NCBI RefSeq assembly: GCF_011801145.1
Contig: NZ_CP046172.1
Location: 7,750,001-7,814,000, forward strand
Source of the DNA: Nocardia arthritidis
Lineage (GTDB): Bacteria; Actinomycetota; Actinomycetes; Mycobacteriales; Mycobacteriaceae
Direction: 5' to 3'
DNA: 64,000 bases
Both the position numbers and the translations under genes were made by a program. Under the pieces are notes generated by a model, which did no database searches, had not been told where the DNA came from, and worked only from the letters and a program-made list of their open reading frames with translations. Shown here piece after piece: positions 20,501-29,169 of this stretch; the first letter of the stretch is position 1; each line of letters opens with the position of its first letter.

Positions 20501-21729
20501 CAGACACCTCCTTTCGCACCGGCCAGGCCCGCGGCCATGGCCCGTTCGACAACCTGGGGCAGCACCCGAAGCAGCGCATCGGTATCGGCGCGGGTCGTGG
20601 TGTGCCCCAACGAGAATCGCAGTGACCCGCGCGCCTGCCAGGCCGGAACGCCCATGGCGATCAGCACATGGCTCGGCGTGGCGACCCCGGCGTTGCAGGC
20701 CGAACCGGTCGAGCATTCGATGCCCGCCGCGTCCAGCAGCATCAGCAGCGAATCGCCTTCGCAGCCGGGGAAAGTGAAGTGGGCGTTGCCCGGCAGCCTG
20801 CGCTCGTCGCGCGGGCCGTTGAGCACCGCATCGGGTATCGCGGCCAGCACGCCTTCGATGAGTTCGTCGCGCAGCGTCCGCAATCGCGCAGCGTACGTTG
20901 GCAATTCGGTCGCCGTCTGGTGCAGCGCGGTGGCGAGTCCGACGGCCGCCGCGGTGTCGGAGGTGCCCGATCGCAGATCCCGTTCGTGCCCGCCGCCGTG
21001 CAGCAGCGGCACACACGGCACCTCGCGGCCGAGCAGCAGCACGCCCGCGCCGTGCGGCCCGCCGAGCTTGTGACCCGCGATGCTGGCGGCCGAAAGTCCG
21101 CTCGCCGCGAAATCGATCGGCAGCTGGGCCGCGGCCTGTATCGCGTCGCTGTGCATCGGCACATCGAATTCCCGTGCGACCGCAGCCAATTCACTGATCG
21201 GCTGAATCGTGCCGACCTCGTTGTTGGCCCACATGACGGTGACGAGCGCCACCTCGCCCGGGTATTCGGCCAGCGCGGCGCGCAGCACCCGCGGCGCGAC
21301 GACACCCTCCGCGTCGACCGGTAGCCAGGTGACCTGCGCGCCCTCGTGACGCTCCAGCCATTCCACGGCGTCGAGCACCGCGTGATGCTCTATCGAGCTC
21401 GCGATGATCCGGGTGCGGTGGGGATCGGCGTCGCGTCGCGCCCAATAGATGCCCTTCACCGCCAAGTTGTCGCTCTCGGTGCCGCCGGAGGTGAAGATGA
21501 CCTCCGAGGGCCTGGCGCCCAGATCGGCGGCGATGGATTCGCGCGCCTCCTCCAGCGACCGGCGCGCCGCGCGCCCCGACCCGTGCAGCGAGGACGCGTT
21601 ACCGGTGCGCATCAGCGCGGCCGTCATCGCCTCGACCGCGGCGGGCAGCATGGGAGTGGTCGCCGCATGATCGAGGTAGACCATCTTGGGTGCAGCACCG
21701 CTGACCGGACCCGAAAAACCCGACTTCAT
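20500..21729 (-). CDS. iscS: Cysteine desulfurase (IscS/NifS class)
   Basis: A 409-residue PLP enzyme that takes sulfur from cysteine. The PLP lysine is in [12 protein letters not shown], the active cysteine loop is [15 protein letters not shown], and the N-terminus [10 protein letters not shown] is typical. It feeds MnmA downstream. ATG 21684 (MVYLDHAAT) would give 395 residues, closer to the mycobacterial homologue; the upstream ATG at 21729 is kept because the frame is open and neither has a clear ribosome site. Confidence 0.95.
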   Translation of the reverse strand: MKSGFSGPVSGAAPKMVYLDHAATTPMLPAAVEAMTAALMRTGNASSLHGSGRAARRSLEEARESIAADLGARPSEVIFTSGGTESDNLAVKGIYWARRDADPHRTRIIASSIEHHAVLDAVEWLERHEGAQVTWLPVDAEGVVAPRVLRAALAEYPGEVALVTVMWANNEVGTIQPISELAAVAREFDVPMHSDAIQAAAQLPIDFAASGLSAASIAGHKLGGPHGAGVLLLGREVPCVPLLHGGGHERDLRSGTSDTAAAVGLATALHQTATELPTYAARLRTLRDELIEGVLAAIPDAVLNGPRDERRLPGNAHFTFPGCEGDSLLMLLDAAGIECSTGSACNAGVATPSHVLIAMGVPAWQARGSLRFSLGHTTTRADTDALLRVLPQVVERAMAAGLAGAKGGV

Positions 21730-22078
21730 GACCGAGATAGCCTATCCCACCGTTGACCAGCGCATCTTCGGGGTCTCCCCCTGGTTACCGGACTCATCCA
21801 CGACTCTCAACTGGATTACGGCCTCGGGTATTCCCGCCCGCCCGCACTCCGGCCGGGCGGACTACGGCCCGGTCGTGCGCCCGCTGCCGAGGCGATGCCG
21901 GCTCGGCAGCGATCCGCCGCCCACTCGACTGACCGTATCGGGCGGAGTTTGCCGAAAACGATGACAAGCCCAGGCGATCGGCCCGACCGCGGCGATACCA
22001 TTGGCAAAGCGGTGGGGACTTGCGGGCAAATTCGCGAGTTACCAGCGGTGATCGCCGAGCATCGGAGTTAGGACCCCA
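21730..22078. other. Divergent intergenic region iscS / XRE regulator
   Basis: 349 bases. No coding sequence, hairpin or operator was recognised. I looked for the small DUF397 protein that usually accompanies DUF5753 regulators and did not find it. AGGA at 22070-22073 is the likely ribosome site for the next gene. Confidence 0.5.
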
Positions 22079-22999
22079 ATGAGCGCGGAGCCGGTCCAGG
22101 TCGGGCATTCGGATTCTGCCGCACCCCTTTTCGAATCCGATGTCGCCGATGTGGCGGATTGCGGGCCGACCGCGCTGCGGATCGCGATCGGTGGTCAACT
22201 CCGCAAACTGCGCGAGGAATGCGGCATCACGCCCGCGGACGCGGGCAGGCACATTCGCGGGTCGCACGCCAAGATCAGTCGGCTCGAACTCGGGCGGACC
22301 GGATTCAAGGAACGAGATGTCGCGGACCTGTTGACCCTCTACGGCGTGCGCGACCCGGATCAGCGCGAGATGGTGCTGGCCCTGGTTCGCAAGGCGAATC
22401 GACCGGGATGGTGGCATCCGTACAGCGATCTGTTGCCGCCATGGTTCCAGACCTATCTCGGTCTGGAGGGGGCCGCGACATTGATCAGAACCTTCGAGTG
22501 TCACCTCGTTCCCGGCCTGCTGCAGACCAGGGAGTATGCCCGCGCGGTCGTCGCGCTCGGTCGCCGCGAGAGCGCCGAGGCACGGCGGCGGGTGGAGCTG
22601 CGTCACAAGCGTCAGCAGATCCTCGATGCGCGCGGCGGGCCGATGCTGTGGGCGGTGCTGGACGAGGCCGTGCTACGCAGGCCGATCGGCGGAGCAACCG
22701 TAATGCGCGAGCAAATGGAGCATCTGGTGCGGATGTCGGACCGGCCGAATGTGACCATCCAGGTAATACCGTTCCTCGCCGGTGGTATCGCCGCGGCGGG
22801 CACCTCGTTCACGCTGCTCCGATTCGCGGAGCAGGTGCTGCCCGATATCGTCTATCTGGAGCAGGTGGCCAGCGCGATGTATCTGGATCGGCGGGAGGAT
22901 GTCGATGTTTATCGCGAGCTGATGGACATCCTCGCCTTACAGGCCCAAACCCGACAGCAATCCCGCGACATGCTGGTCGCCGCGGCCGCGCGGTTCTGA
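22079..22999 (+). CDS. XRE-type helix-turn-helix regulator with DUF5753 domain
   Basis: 306 residues. A helix-turn-helix lies at about 37-90 (LRKLREECGITPADAGRHI, then SHAKISRLELGRTG). From about 105 to the end is the actinobacterial DUF5753 domain (FECHLVPGLLQTREYARA, VTIQVIPFLAGG). Such proteins are abundant in Streptomyces and Nocardia, usually next to a DUF397 gene. Here it stands alone and its stop directly abuts the stop of the convergent polymerase gene. Confidence 0.9.
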   Translation: MSAEPVQVGHSDSAAPLFESDVADVADCGPTALRIAIGGQLRKLREECGITPADAGRHIRGSHAKISRLELGRTGFKERDVADLLTLYGVRDPDQREMVLALVRKANRPGWWHPYSDLLPPWFQTYLGLEGAATLIRTFECHLVPGLLQTREYARAVVALGRRESAEARRRVELRHKRQQILDARGGPMLWAVLDEAVLRRPIGGATVMREQMEHLVRMSDRPNVTIQVIPFLAGGIAAAGTSFTLLRFAEQVLPDIVYLEQVASAMYLDRREDVDVYRELMDILALQAQTRQQSRDMLVAAAARF

Positions 23000-24691
23000 T
23001 TATTTCGCGTCCCAATAACATTCGACCACCGCGGTGGTGAACGGGAAGCGCACCGGTGTCGGGCCGAAGACGATCCGGCCCGCGGTGTCGGCGGCGGACG
23101 CGATCGCATCGGCGACCGCGGCGGCCTCCTGCTCCGGGCAGTGCACGATCACCTCGTCGTGTTGGAAGAAGACCATTTCGGCGCGCAGTCCCGCACTCGT
23201 CAGCGCGTGCCGCAGGCCGGCGAGCATCAGCAGGGCCCAATCGGCGGCACTGCCCTGCACCACGAAATTGCGGGTGAAGCGCCCGCGGGCGCGCGCCGCC
23301 GCGGTGCTGCCGTATCCGGCGCCGTCCTCCTGGAATTGGTCCATCTCGTCGAGCGTGGCATGCAGCGGCGGACAGGTGCGGCCCAACCAGGTGCGCACCA
23401 GGCGACCCTCCTCGCCCGCGCGCGCCGCGTCGTCGACATATGCCACCGCGGCCGGATACCGCCGCCGGAGTTCGGCCATATGAGCGCGGGCATCGCCGGA
23501 GGTCTGGCCGTAAATCGCGCCCAGCAGCGCGAGTTTGGCCTGCGCGCGGTCACCGCCGAAGACGCGGGCGGCCAGGTCCGCGTAGAGATCCTCGCCGCGT
23601 CCGGCCAGCTCCATCAGGCCGGGGTCGCGGGAAATCGCGGCGAGCACCCTCGGCTCCATCTGAGCGGCATCGGCGACCACCAGCCGCCAACCCGGATCGG
23701 CGCGGATCGCCTGCCGGATCACCTTCGGGATCTGCAGTGCCCCACCGCCATTGGTGGTCCAACGTCCGGAAACCGTTCCACCGGGCAGATATTCGGGACG
23801 GAAGCGGCCGTCGTGCACCCACTGCTCCAGCCAGGACCAGCCGTTGCTGGTGTACAGGCGGTAGAGCGTTTTGTAGGCGAGCAGCGGCTCCACCGCGGGA
23901 TGATCGATCCGCCGCAGCTCCCACTTTCGGGTGGACGACAGCGAAATACCGGCTCGGGCAAAAGCTTTGATGATGTCGTTGGGCAGATCCGGCCGAACCC
24001 GCGTCCCGAAGGCGCGCGACACCTCGTCGGCCAGCTCCGCCATCCGTCTCGGCTCCCCGCCCGGAAAACGCTCTCCGAGCAGACGATCGAGCAATTCCCG
24101 GTGAACGTCCGCGCGCCAAGGGATTCCGGTCCTCGACAGTTCCGTCGCCACCAGCATGCCCGCCGATTCGGCGGCCAGCAGCAGCCGCATCCGCTCGGGA
24201 TTTTCGGCCCGCTCGGTACGGGCGAGCTGTCCGGCGTACACCTCCAGCAGCGCGGTGAACTCGTCCGTGCCGGGCGGCAGCGGCACCGGACCGGACTCGA
24301 ACAGCGACGGCTGGGTTTCCGCGACCCGCACGGGTGCGTCCGGCGGGACGGGCAGCTTGTGCAGCCGCGCCCACGCCGCCGCCAGCGAGCGGGCCTGGCC
24401 CGACTGACCCTCCTCATGGCCGATCAGCAGGGCCTCCGCGGCCTCGACGTCATAGCACCGTTCGACCCGAACGCCGGCCGCGAGCAGCCGCCGGTAGATC
24501 TCGGCGGTCGAGCGCCAGACCCACCGCTCGACCTCGGGACGCGAACGCACCGCGGCGGCGAGCGACGGTTCGCGGACCACCGGTCCCGCGGGACGGCCGT
24601 CCCGATCGAGTGGGCATAGCCGCGCCCCTCCGTCGTCTGTTTCCGTCAACGCCCATCGCACGTCCCAGAGTCTCGCATCGGGGACAGACAT
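23000..24691 (-). CDS. Short family A DNA polymerase (PolA-like, no 5' nuclease domain)
   Basis: About 563 residues. The polymerase palm is clear: motif A VVADAAQMEPRVLA (Asp retained, YS replaced by AA), motif B RAQAKLALLGAIYGQTSG and motif C FFQHDEVIVHC. The 5'-nuclease domain of Pol I is absent, and the N-terminal third shows none of the DxE exonuclease motifs, although relatives are commonly named 3'-5' exonuclease/polymerase. Role unknown, probably repair synthesis. ATG 24691 begins at SVPDARLWDVRW; ATG 24754 is in the same frame. Confidence 0.88.
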   Translation of the reverse strand: MSVPDARLWDVRWALTETDDGGARLCPLDRDGRPAGPVVREPSLAAAVRSRPEVERWVWRSTAEIYRRLLAAGVRVERCYDVEAAEALLIGHEEGQSGQARSLAAAWARLHKLPVPPDAPVRVAETQPSLFESGPVPLPPGTDEFTALLEVYAGQLARTERAENPERMRLLLAAESAGMLVATELSRTGIPWRADVHRELLDRLLGERFPGGEPRRMAELADEVSRAFGTRVRPDLPNDIIKAFARAGISLSSTRKWELRRIDHPAVEPLLAYKTLYRLYTSNGWSWLEQWVHDGRFRPEYLPGGTVSGRWTTNGGGALQIPKVIRQAIRADPGWRLVVADAAQMEPRVLAAISRDPGLMELAGRGEDLYADLAARVFGGDRAQAKLALLGAIYGQTSGDARAHMAELRRRYPAAVAYVDDAARAGEEGRLVRTWLGRTCPPLHATLDEMDQFQEDGAGYGSTAAARARGRFTRNFVVQGSAADWALLMLAGLRHALTSAGLRAEMVFFQHDEVIVHCPEQEAAAVADAIASAADTAGRIVFGPTPVRFPFTTAVVECYWDAK

Positions 24692-24767
24692 CTCCGAGGG
24701 TCTCACCGGCGGAATCGTCGTGACCGGTATGCCGGGCGCTCGCAGCGGGAGCATGCGATCGAAGGGC

Positions 24768-25073
24768 TCAGGTGCGCTCGGGCCGGGCGCCGGCGACTAT
24801 TTCCTGAAGAGCCGCGATATGCCCGTCGAAGGCCGCGCGCCCGGCGTCGGTGAGCCGGGCGCGGACCTTCCTGCGCGTGCCGTCCAGGCGGCGTTCCGTC
24901 GCGACGTATCCGGCCTCTTCCAAGGTCGCCAGCTGCTTGGACAGCGCCGAATCGGACAGGCTCAGCCGATCCTTCAGATAGGCGAATTCGGCCCAGTCCG
25001 CCGCCGCGAGCGTCGCCACCAGCGAGAGCCGAGTGCTCGGGTGGATCAGCTCGTCGAATCGCGCGACCGTCAT
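24768..25073 (-). CDS. Winged-helix transcriptional regulator (MarR/ArsR-like, HTH_27 type)
   Basis: 101 residues. Starts with ARFDELIHPSTRLSLVATLA; the recognition helix region is SLSDSALSKQLATLEEAGYV and the wing TERRLDGTRRKVRARLT. This compact form regulates small membrane-protein operons in actinobacteria. It overlaps the upstream membrane gene by ATGA. The operon promoter carries two identical palindromes, the likely autorepression sites. Confidence 0.88.
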   Translation of the reverse strand: MTVARFDELIHPSTRLSLVATLAAADWAEFAYLKDRLSLSDSALSKQLATLEEAGYVATERRLDGTRRKVRARLTDAGRAAFDGHIAALQEIVAGARPERT

Positions 25074-25534
25074 GCCCGAGCCCAATGCCGAAGTACCCGA
25101 AGGATTTCCGGTCCACCGAGGCCGACGACGGCCGCGACGAACACCGCCGCCCAGATGGTCGGGTGGATCGCACCGTCGGCGTCGAGCGCGAACGCCGCCG
25201 CGATGGTGAGACCGACCAGCGCGATCAGCATGCCGATCACCACCAGCGGGATGCGCCGCCCGGCCACTGCCGCGCTGACCTGCAGACGATCCGTTCGCCG
25301 CCGCCCGTCGAGCAATCGCGACGCGAGCGTCGAATGCCCGATGCCGAAGCCGAGCGTCGCGATGGAGATCAACCACCACGGCCCCCACTCGCCGATCACC
25401 CCGAGCACGAGCCAGCCGCCCGCGAGCGCCCACCAATAGCCGCGCGGCAGACCGACCTCATCGGCCACCCGACGCCGGGCCTGCTCGGCCGCCTCTAATG
25501 CGGCCCGGGCCTGTTCAGGAACCATATTTTCCAT
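25070..25534 (-). CDS. Four-helix membrane protein, unknown function
   Basis: 154 residues with a short charged N-terminus (PEQARAALEAAEQARRRV) then about four hydrophobic helices (WWALAGGWLVLGVIGEW, WWLISIATLGFGIGH, IPLVVIGMLIALVGLTIA, IWAAVFVAAVVGL). It is the first gene of the regulator operon. Commonly paired with a wHTH regulator; the function is not known. Confidence 0.82.
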   Translation of the reverse strand: MENMVPEQARAALEAAEQARRRVADEVGLPRGYWWALAGGWLVLGVIGEWGPWWLISIATLGFGIGHSTLASRLLDGRRRTDRLQVSAAVAGRRIPLVVIGMLIALVGLTIAAAFALDADGAIHPTIWAAVFVAAVVGLGGPEILRVLRHWARA

Positions 25535-25543
25535 GACATCCTC

Positions 25544-25590
25544 ACTTTCCTACCTGGAAAGTAAAGCTCCCACTTTCCCAGTAGGAAAGT
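25544..25590. promoter_or_regulatory. Twin operators ACTTTCC-N5-GGAAAGT upstream of the wHTH operon
   Basis: Two perfect palindromes with the same 7-base arms: 25544-25562 (spacer TACCT) and 25572-25590 (spacer CAGTA). Their centres are 28 bases apart. They lie 10-56 bases upstream of the membrane-protein start, between it and the stop of the acyltransferase gene. They are the probable binding sites for the regulator encoded in the same operon. Confidence 0.8.
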
Positions 25591-25601
25591 CAAGGCTCGA
25601 A

Positions 25602-26582
25602 TCAGGAGAGGGCGGCGTGCTCCCCGCCGCGAACCCGCCTGCCCGGTAGTAGTCGGCGGCGCGGCCTGCGCACCGCGGGCTCCGCCACCGCGACGGATTC
25701 CGGATCCCGAACCTTGGTGGCCGTCGCCTCGATCCAGCCGTAGCCATGCTGATCGCGGCGGATCGGCTCGACGCCGTGCACCGCACGCTGAACGCGGCGG
25801 GCCAGCTCACGCCGATCCTCGCCCGGTAGCTCCAACGGCTCCAGCGCGATCTCGACGACCATCCCGCGGGATCGCAGCACCCGGCCCGCCGAGGTCGCGA
25901 AGGTGTCGACGCCGACGAATCCCGGCACCGTCGTCTGCACGCCGTGCCGGTCCAGATAGCGCAATCGCACCGGCTGCACCGGCACCCCGGCATCGATGGC
26001 CGCCTGGAAGAGCGCGGGCCGCATGGTGCCGTACGCCCGGCCGCACCAGGTGGTGCCCTCCGGGAATGCCGCGACCTGCTCGCCCGCCGCCAGCCGCGCG
26101 CCGAGTTCGGCGACGACGCCGGGCAATTCGCGCAACTTCTCCCGTTCGATCGGGATCACCCGCAGCAGCTTCGCCAGCCCGCCGATCAGCGGCCACTCCA
26201 CCATGTCGGCCCGCGCCACGAAGCCGAGCGGCCGCACCGCGGACAGCGCGACGATATCGGTCCACCCGATATGTCCGATCACCACGAGCGCACCGGAATC
26301 CGCACGGTCCGTTCGGTTGTCGATGACGCGCAAACGAATTCCGAGGCTGCGCAACAACATTCCCGCATACCGGCGCTGCAGCCCGGTCCGCCACCGCGGC
26401 GGCGTCAGCACGTGCGCCACCGGAAAGCTGACCAACAGTCCGACGATTCGCACAAGGCGGACCGCGACCCGGGCGGTACCGACCTGATCGATGGCCTCGA
26501 TACAGCCGGGCCCGCACGGGCTCGACGGCATCCACGCATGGGTCGCCTGGGCCGGTGGCGCGTCGAATACCATCGCGCTCAC
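25602..26582 (-). CDS. PlsC-type 1-acyl-glycerol-phosphate / lyso-ornithine-lipid acyltransferase
   Basis: A 326-residue acyltransferase of the PlsC superfamily. The HX4D motif is HIGWTD and the second motif is FPEGTTW. A hydrophobic segment precedes the catalytic part (VRIVGLLVSFPVAHVL). Its start overlaps the stop of the upstream GNAT acyltransferase (ATGA, 26579-26582). That coupling resembles OlsA following OlsB in ornithine-lipid synthesis, but a plain lysophosphatidate role is also possible. The position matches Rv3026c. Confidence 0.85.
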   Translation of the reverse strand: MSAMVFDAPPAQATHAWMPSSPCGPGCIEAIDQVGTARVAVRLVRIVGLLVSFPVAHVLTPPRWRTGLQRRYAGMLLRSLGIRLRVIDNRTDRADSGALVVIGHIGWTDIVALSAVRPLGFVARADMVEWPLIGGLAKLLRVIPIEREKLRELPGVVAELGARLAAGEQVAAFPEGTTWCGRAYGTMRPALFQAAIDAGVPVQPVRLRYLDRHGVQTTVPGFVGVDTFATSAGRVLRSRGMVVEIALEPLELPGEDRRELARRVQRAVHGVEPIRRDQHGYGWIEATATKVRDPESVAVAEPAVRRPRRRLLPGRRVRGGEHAALS

Positions 26583-27442
26583 CGCCCGTCGAAGGTGGCG
26601 GCCGCACCCTGTAGCCGCTCGAGATACCGCCGGTTGATGGTGTCCAGGCCGAGCAGCACGACGAAATCGGCGACCGCGAAATCCGGATCATGTGCGGGCT
26701 CACCGCAGATCTCGGCGCCGAGGCGCAGATAGCCGCGCAGCAGCGGCGGCAGCTTGGGCCGCGACGGCGGGGTCAGCTCATCGAGCGTCTTCCCGTCGAC
26801 GACCACCGGGCAGTACGGCCGCACCCGCCGCTCCGGATCGCAGCCATGCTTGCCGAGCAGCATGTCGCGCACGCCGCGCACGTTCGCGCCGGGCGGATCC
26901 ACCGGTGCGTCCTGCATCGGCACCGATGCGCAGCCCATCACCCAGTCGTATCCGGTGAGCTGGATGTAGTGCAGGATGCCCGCCCACATGAGCGTCACCA
27001 CCGAACCGTTGCGGTGATCGGGCACCACGCAGGCCCGGCCCATCTCGACGATCCGCTGACCGACCGGATCCAGTTGGGCCAGATCGAATTCCGTCGCCGT
27101 GTAGTAGCCGCCCGCCGCGGTCACCTTGTCCGGCGGCAACATTCGGTAGCAGCCGACGAATTGTTCGGTCAGATCGTCGCGCACCAGCAGGTGGTCGCAG
27201 TGGTCGTCGAACCGGTCCGCGTCCAGCCCCGTGCCGTTGTCGGGGATGTGGAAGCCCGGTTCGTTGGCGAACACCTGGTAGCGCAACCGCTGGGCGGCCT
27301 CGCGATGTTCGGCGTCGGACGAGACGACGAGCGAGTAGCGGGACCGTTCCACCCCGGAGTCCGCCGGTCGAGCCGGGAACGTCGCCACGGACGAAATCGG
27401 TCCACCGGCACCCGTCAACGTATCGCTACGCGATGCTGTCAT
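26579..27442 (-). CDS. OlsB-like N-acyltransferase (Acetyltransf_5 GNAT), Rv3027c-like
   Basis: 287 residues. The fold resembles ornithine/homoserine-lactone acyltransferases: LRYQVFANEPGF at the start of the catalytic domain, VGCYRMLPP, EMGRACVVPDHRNGSVV and a C-terminal region with PPLLRGYLRLGAEICGEPAHDPDF (family: 'PpLlkgYlrlGa...gep..D..F'). This motif set matches OlsB, which attaches a 3-hydroxy fatty acid to ornithine. Start ATG 27442 (TASRSDTL); the frame remains open to 27529. Confidence 0.82.
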   Translation of the reverse strand: MTASRSDTLTGAGGPISSVATFPARPADSGVERSRYSLVVSSDAEHREAAQRLRYQVFANEPGFHIPDNGTGLDADRFDDHCDHLLVRDDLTEQFVGCYRMLPPDKVTAAGGYYTATEFDLAQLDPVGQRIVEMGRACVVPDHRNGSVVTLMWAGILHYIQLTGYDWVMGCASVPMQDAPVDPPGANVRGVRDMLLGKHGCDPERRVRPYCPVVVDGKTLDELTPPSRPKLPPLLRGYLRLGAEICGEPAHDPDFAVADFVVLLGLDTINRRYLERLQGAAATFDGR

Positions 27443-27767
27443 ACGTCTGATGAAGCCAGCTCGACACTGCATCGGAGCAACCTCTGAGTGTCGCCCCGAT
27501 GCCGCTTCGGTGAACGAGACGACAGTCACACCGAGCGTTCACCGAGCGGTCGCGCTCAGTTCGCGTAATCGCGTCCTACCTGCGCATTTCTTCTGCTTGC
27601 CCGGTCTGGCCGACCATCGGTCAGGCGACGGCCGAACCGATTCGATGACGCCGGGAGCGACGGAGCCCTCACGCAATCCGCCGTTCCACCGGGTCACCGA
27701 TTCCGTTCGGCCGTTCGGCATTCGGCGTCGCGTGACCGGGATCACGAAGCGCCGCTTGGTAACCCGG
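27443..27767. other. Intergenic region between ndh 3' end and the acyltransferase pair
   Basis: 325 bases without a supportable gene. It should contain the promoter of the two acyltransferase genes. No clear terminator for ndh was recognised. Confidence 0.45.
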
Positions 27768-29060
27768 TCAGGCAGCTCGTCGATCGGGCAATTGAACCAC
27801 CTCGGCCGCCTTGTGCGCCTCGGCGAAACCCGGCCGCCCGGTACCGATGAACGCGACGAGCCAGGAGGCAACGGCCGCAAAGCGATTCCGGAAGCCGACG
27901 AGGTAGAACAGGTGCACCGCGAGCCACATGAACCAGGCGATGACGCCACGGAAGGTGATGTGCTCGTTCAGCTTGGTCACCGCGCTGAACCGGCTGATCA
28001 CCGCCATGCTGCCCTTGTCCCAGTACTTGAACGGGGTGCCCGGCTGCTTCTTGCGGCGGATGATGTCGGCCGCGTGGCGGCCCTCCTGCATGGCGACCGG
28101 CGACTGGCCCGGGTAGCCGTTCAGCGAGGTCATATCGCCGATGGCGAAGATATCGGCGTGGCCGCCGACGGTGAGGTCCTGGTTGATCAGAAGCCTTCCG
28201 GCACGGTCGGTTTCGACGCCGGTGGCCTCGGCGAGGACCTTCGCGAAACCGCCCGCCTGCACGCCGGCCGACCAGACGATGGTCTCGGCGGCGACGCCGC
28301 GTTCGACGCCGTCCTTGCCCTTGACGGTGACCTTGCCCGGTTCGATATCGGTGACGAATGTGCCGAGCAGCACCTCGACGCCGCTGCGGGTCAACGACTT
28401 CTTCGCGTACTCCGAGAGCCCGCCGCCGAACGGGGGCAGCACCTCACCGGCGCCCTCCACCAGCGTGACCGAAATCTCTTGGTGGTAGTGCCTTTTCGCG
28501 AGTTCCTTCAGCTGACCCGCGACCTCGACACCGGTCGCGCCCGCGCCGACGACCACGAAGCTGAGCAGCCGTTCGCGAGTGGCCGGATCGGCGTCCTTCG
28601 CCTCGGCGAAGACGCGCTCGATCTGGGCGCGCAGCAGTTTCGCGTCATCGATGGTCTTGAGCGAGAACGTCTTGTCGGCGAAATCGTCGCGGCCGAAGTA
28701 CGACTGGCTGGCGCCGGTGGCGGCGATCAGCGAACCGTAGCGGATGCGGCGCGGGCCCTCGGCGGTCTCGTAGGTCAGGATGGCGCGGTCCGCGTCGAGC
28801 GCGGTGACCTTGCCGAGCCGGACATCGGCCTCCTTGTGCCGCCGCAGCACCGCGGCGATGGGCGGGGCGATCTCCCCCGAGGCCAGCACACCCGTCGCAA
28901 CCTGGTACAACAGCGGCTGGAAAAGGTGTTCAGGCGTGCTGGAAATCAGCACGTAGTTGATTCCCGACTTGGCCAACTGCTTGGCGGCGGCGAGACCGCC
29001 GAAGCCCGATCCGACGATGACCACTTCCGCGGTTTCGATTCCCGCGTCCACGTACTGCAT
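27768..29060 (-). CDS. ndh: Type II NADH dehydrogenase (non-proton-pumping)
   Basis: A 430-residue FAD enzyme passing electrons from NADH to menaquinone. The FAD-binding motif is VVIVGSGFGGLAAAKQL, the NADH-binding one VVVGAGATGVEVAGQL, and the second FAD motif ADIFAIGDMTSL. A C-terminal amphipathic/hydrophobic stretch (AWFMWLAVHLFYLVGFRNR) anchors it to the membrane. The gene is divergent from a LysR regulator; the spacer holds a GATAAG/CTTATC inverted repeat. Confidence 0.95.
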   Translation of the reverse strand: MQYVDAGIETAEVVIVGSGFGGLAAAKQLAKSGINYVLISSTPEHLFQPLLYQVATGVLASGEIAPPIAAVLRRHKEADVRLGKVTALDADRAILTYETAEGPRRIRYGSLIAATGASQSYFGRDDFADKTFSLKTIDDAKLLRAQIERVFAEAKDADPATRERLLSFVVVGAGATGVEVAGQLKELAKRHYHQEISVTLVEGAGEVLPPFGGGLSEYAKKSLTRSGVEVLLGTFVTDIEPGKVTVKGKDGVERGVAAETIVWSAGVQAGGFAKVLAEATGVETDRAGRLLINQDLTVGGHADIFAIGDMTSLNGYPGQSPVAMQEGRHAADIIRRKKQPGTPFKYWDKGSMAVISRFSAVTKLNEHITFRGVIAWFMWLAVHLFYLVGFRNRFAAVASWLVAFIGTGRPGFAEAHKAAEVVQLPDRRAA

Positions 29061-29114
29061 GACATCCTCCTTCTCTCATTAGCAACCGTCATTTTGAACG
29101 CGGATGTTCCAGGG

Positions 29115-29145
29115 GATAAGGCGCATAATGTAGATGACTCTTATC
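29115..29145. promoter_or_regulatory. Inverted repeat GATAAG-N19-CTTATC between ndh and lysR
   Basis: Perfect 6-base arms with 19 bases between them, 55-85 bases upstream of ndh and 25-55 bases upstream of the LysR start. The placement fits a LysR autoregulation/activation site, though the spacing is longer than the classical T-N11-A box. Confidence 0.4.
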
Positions 29146-29169
29146 TGGATCAGTAATGAATCGGAGGCG

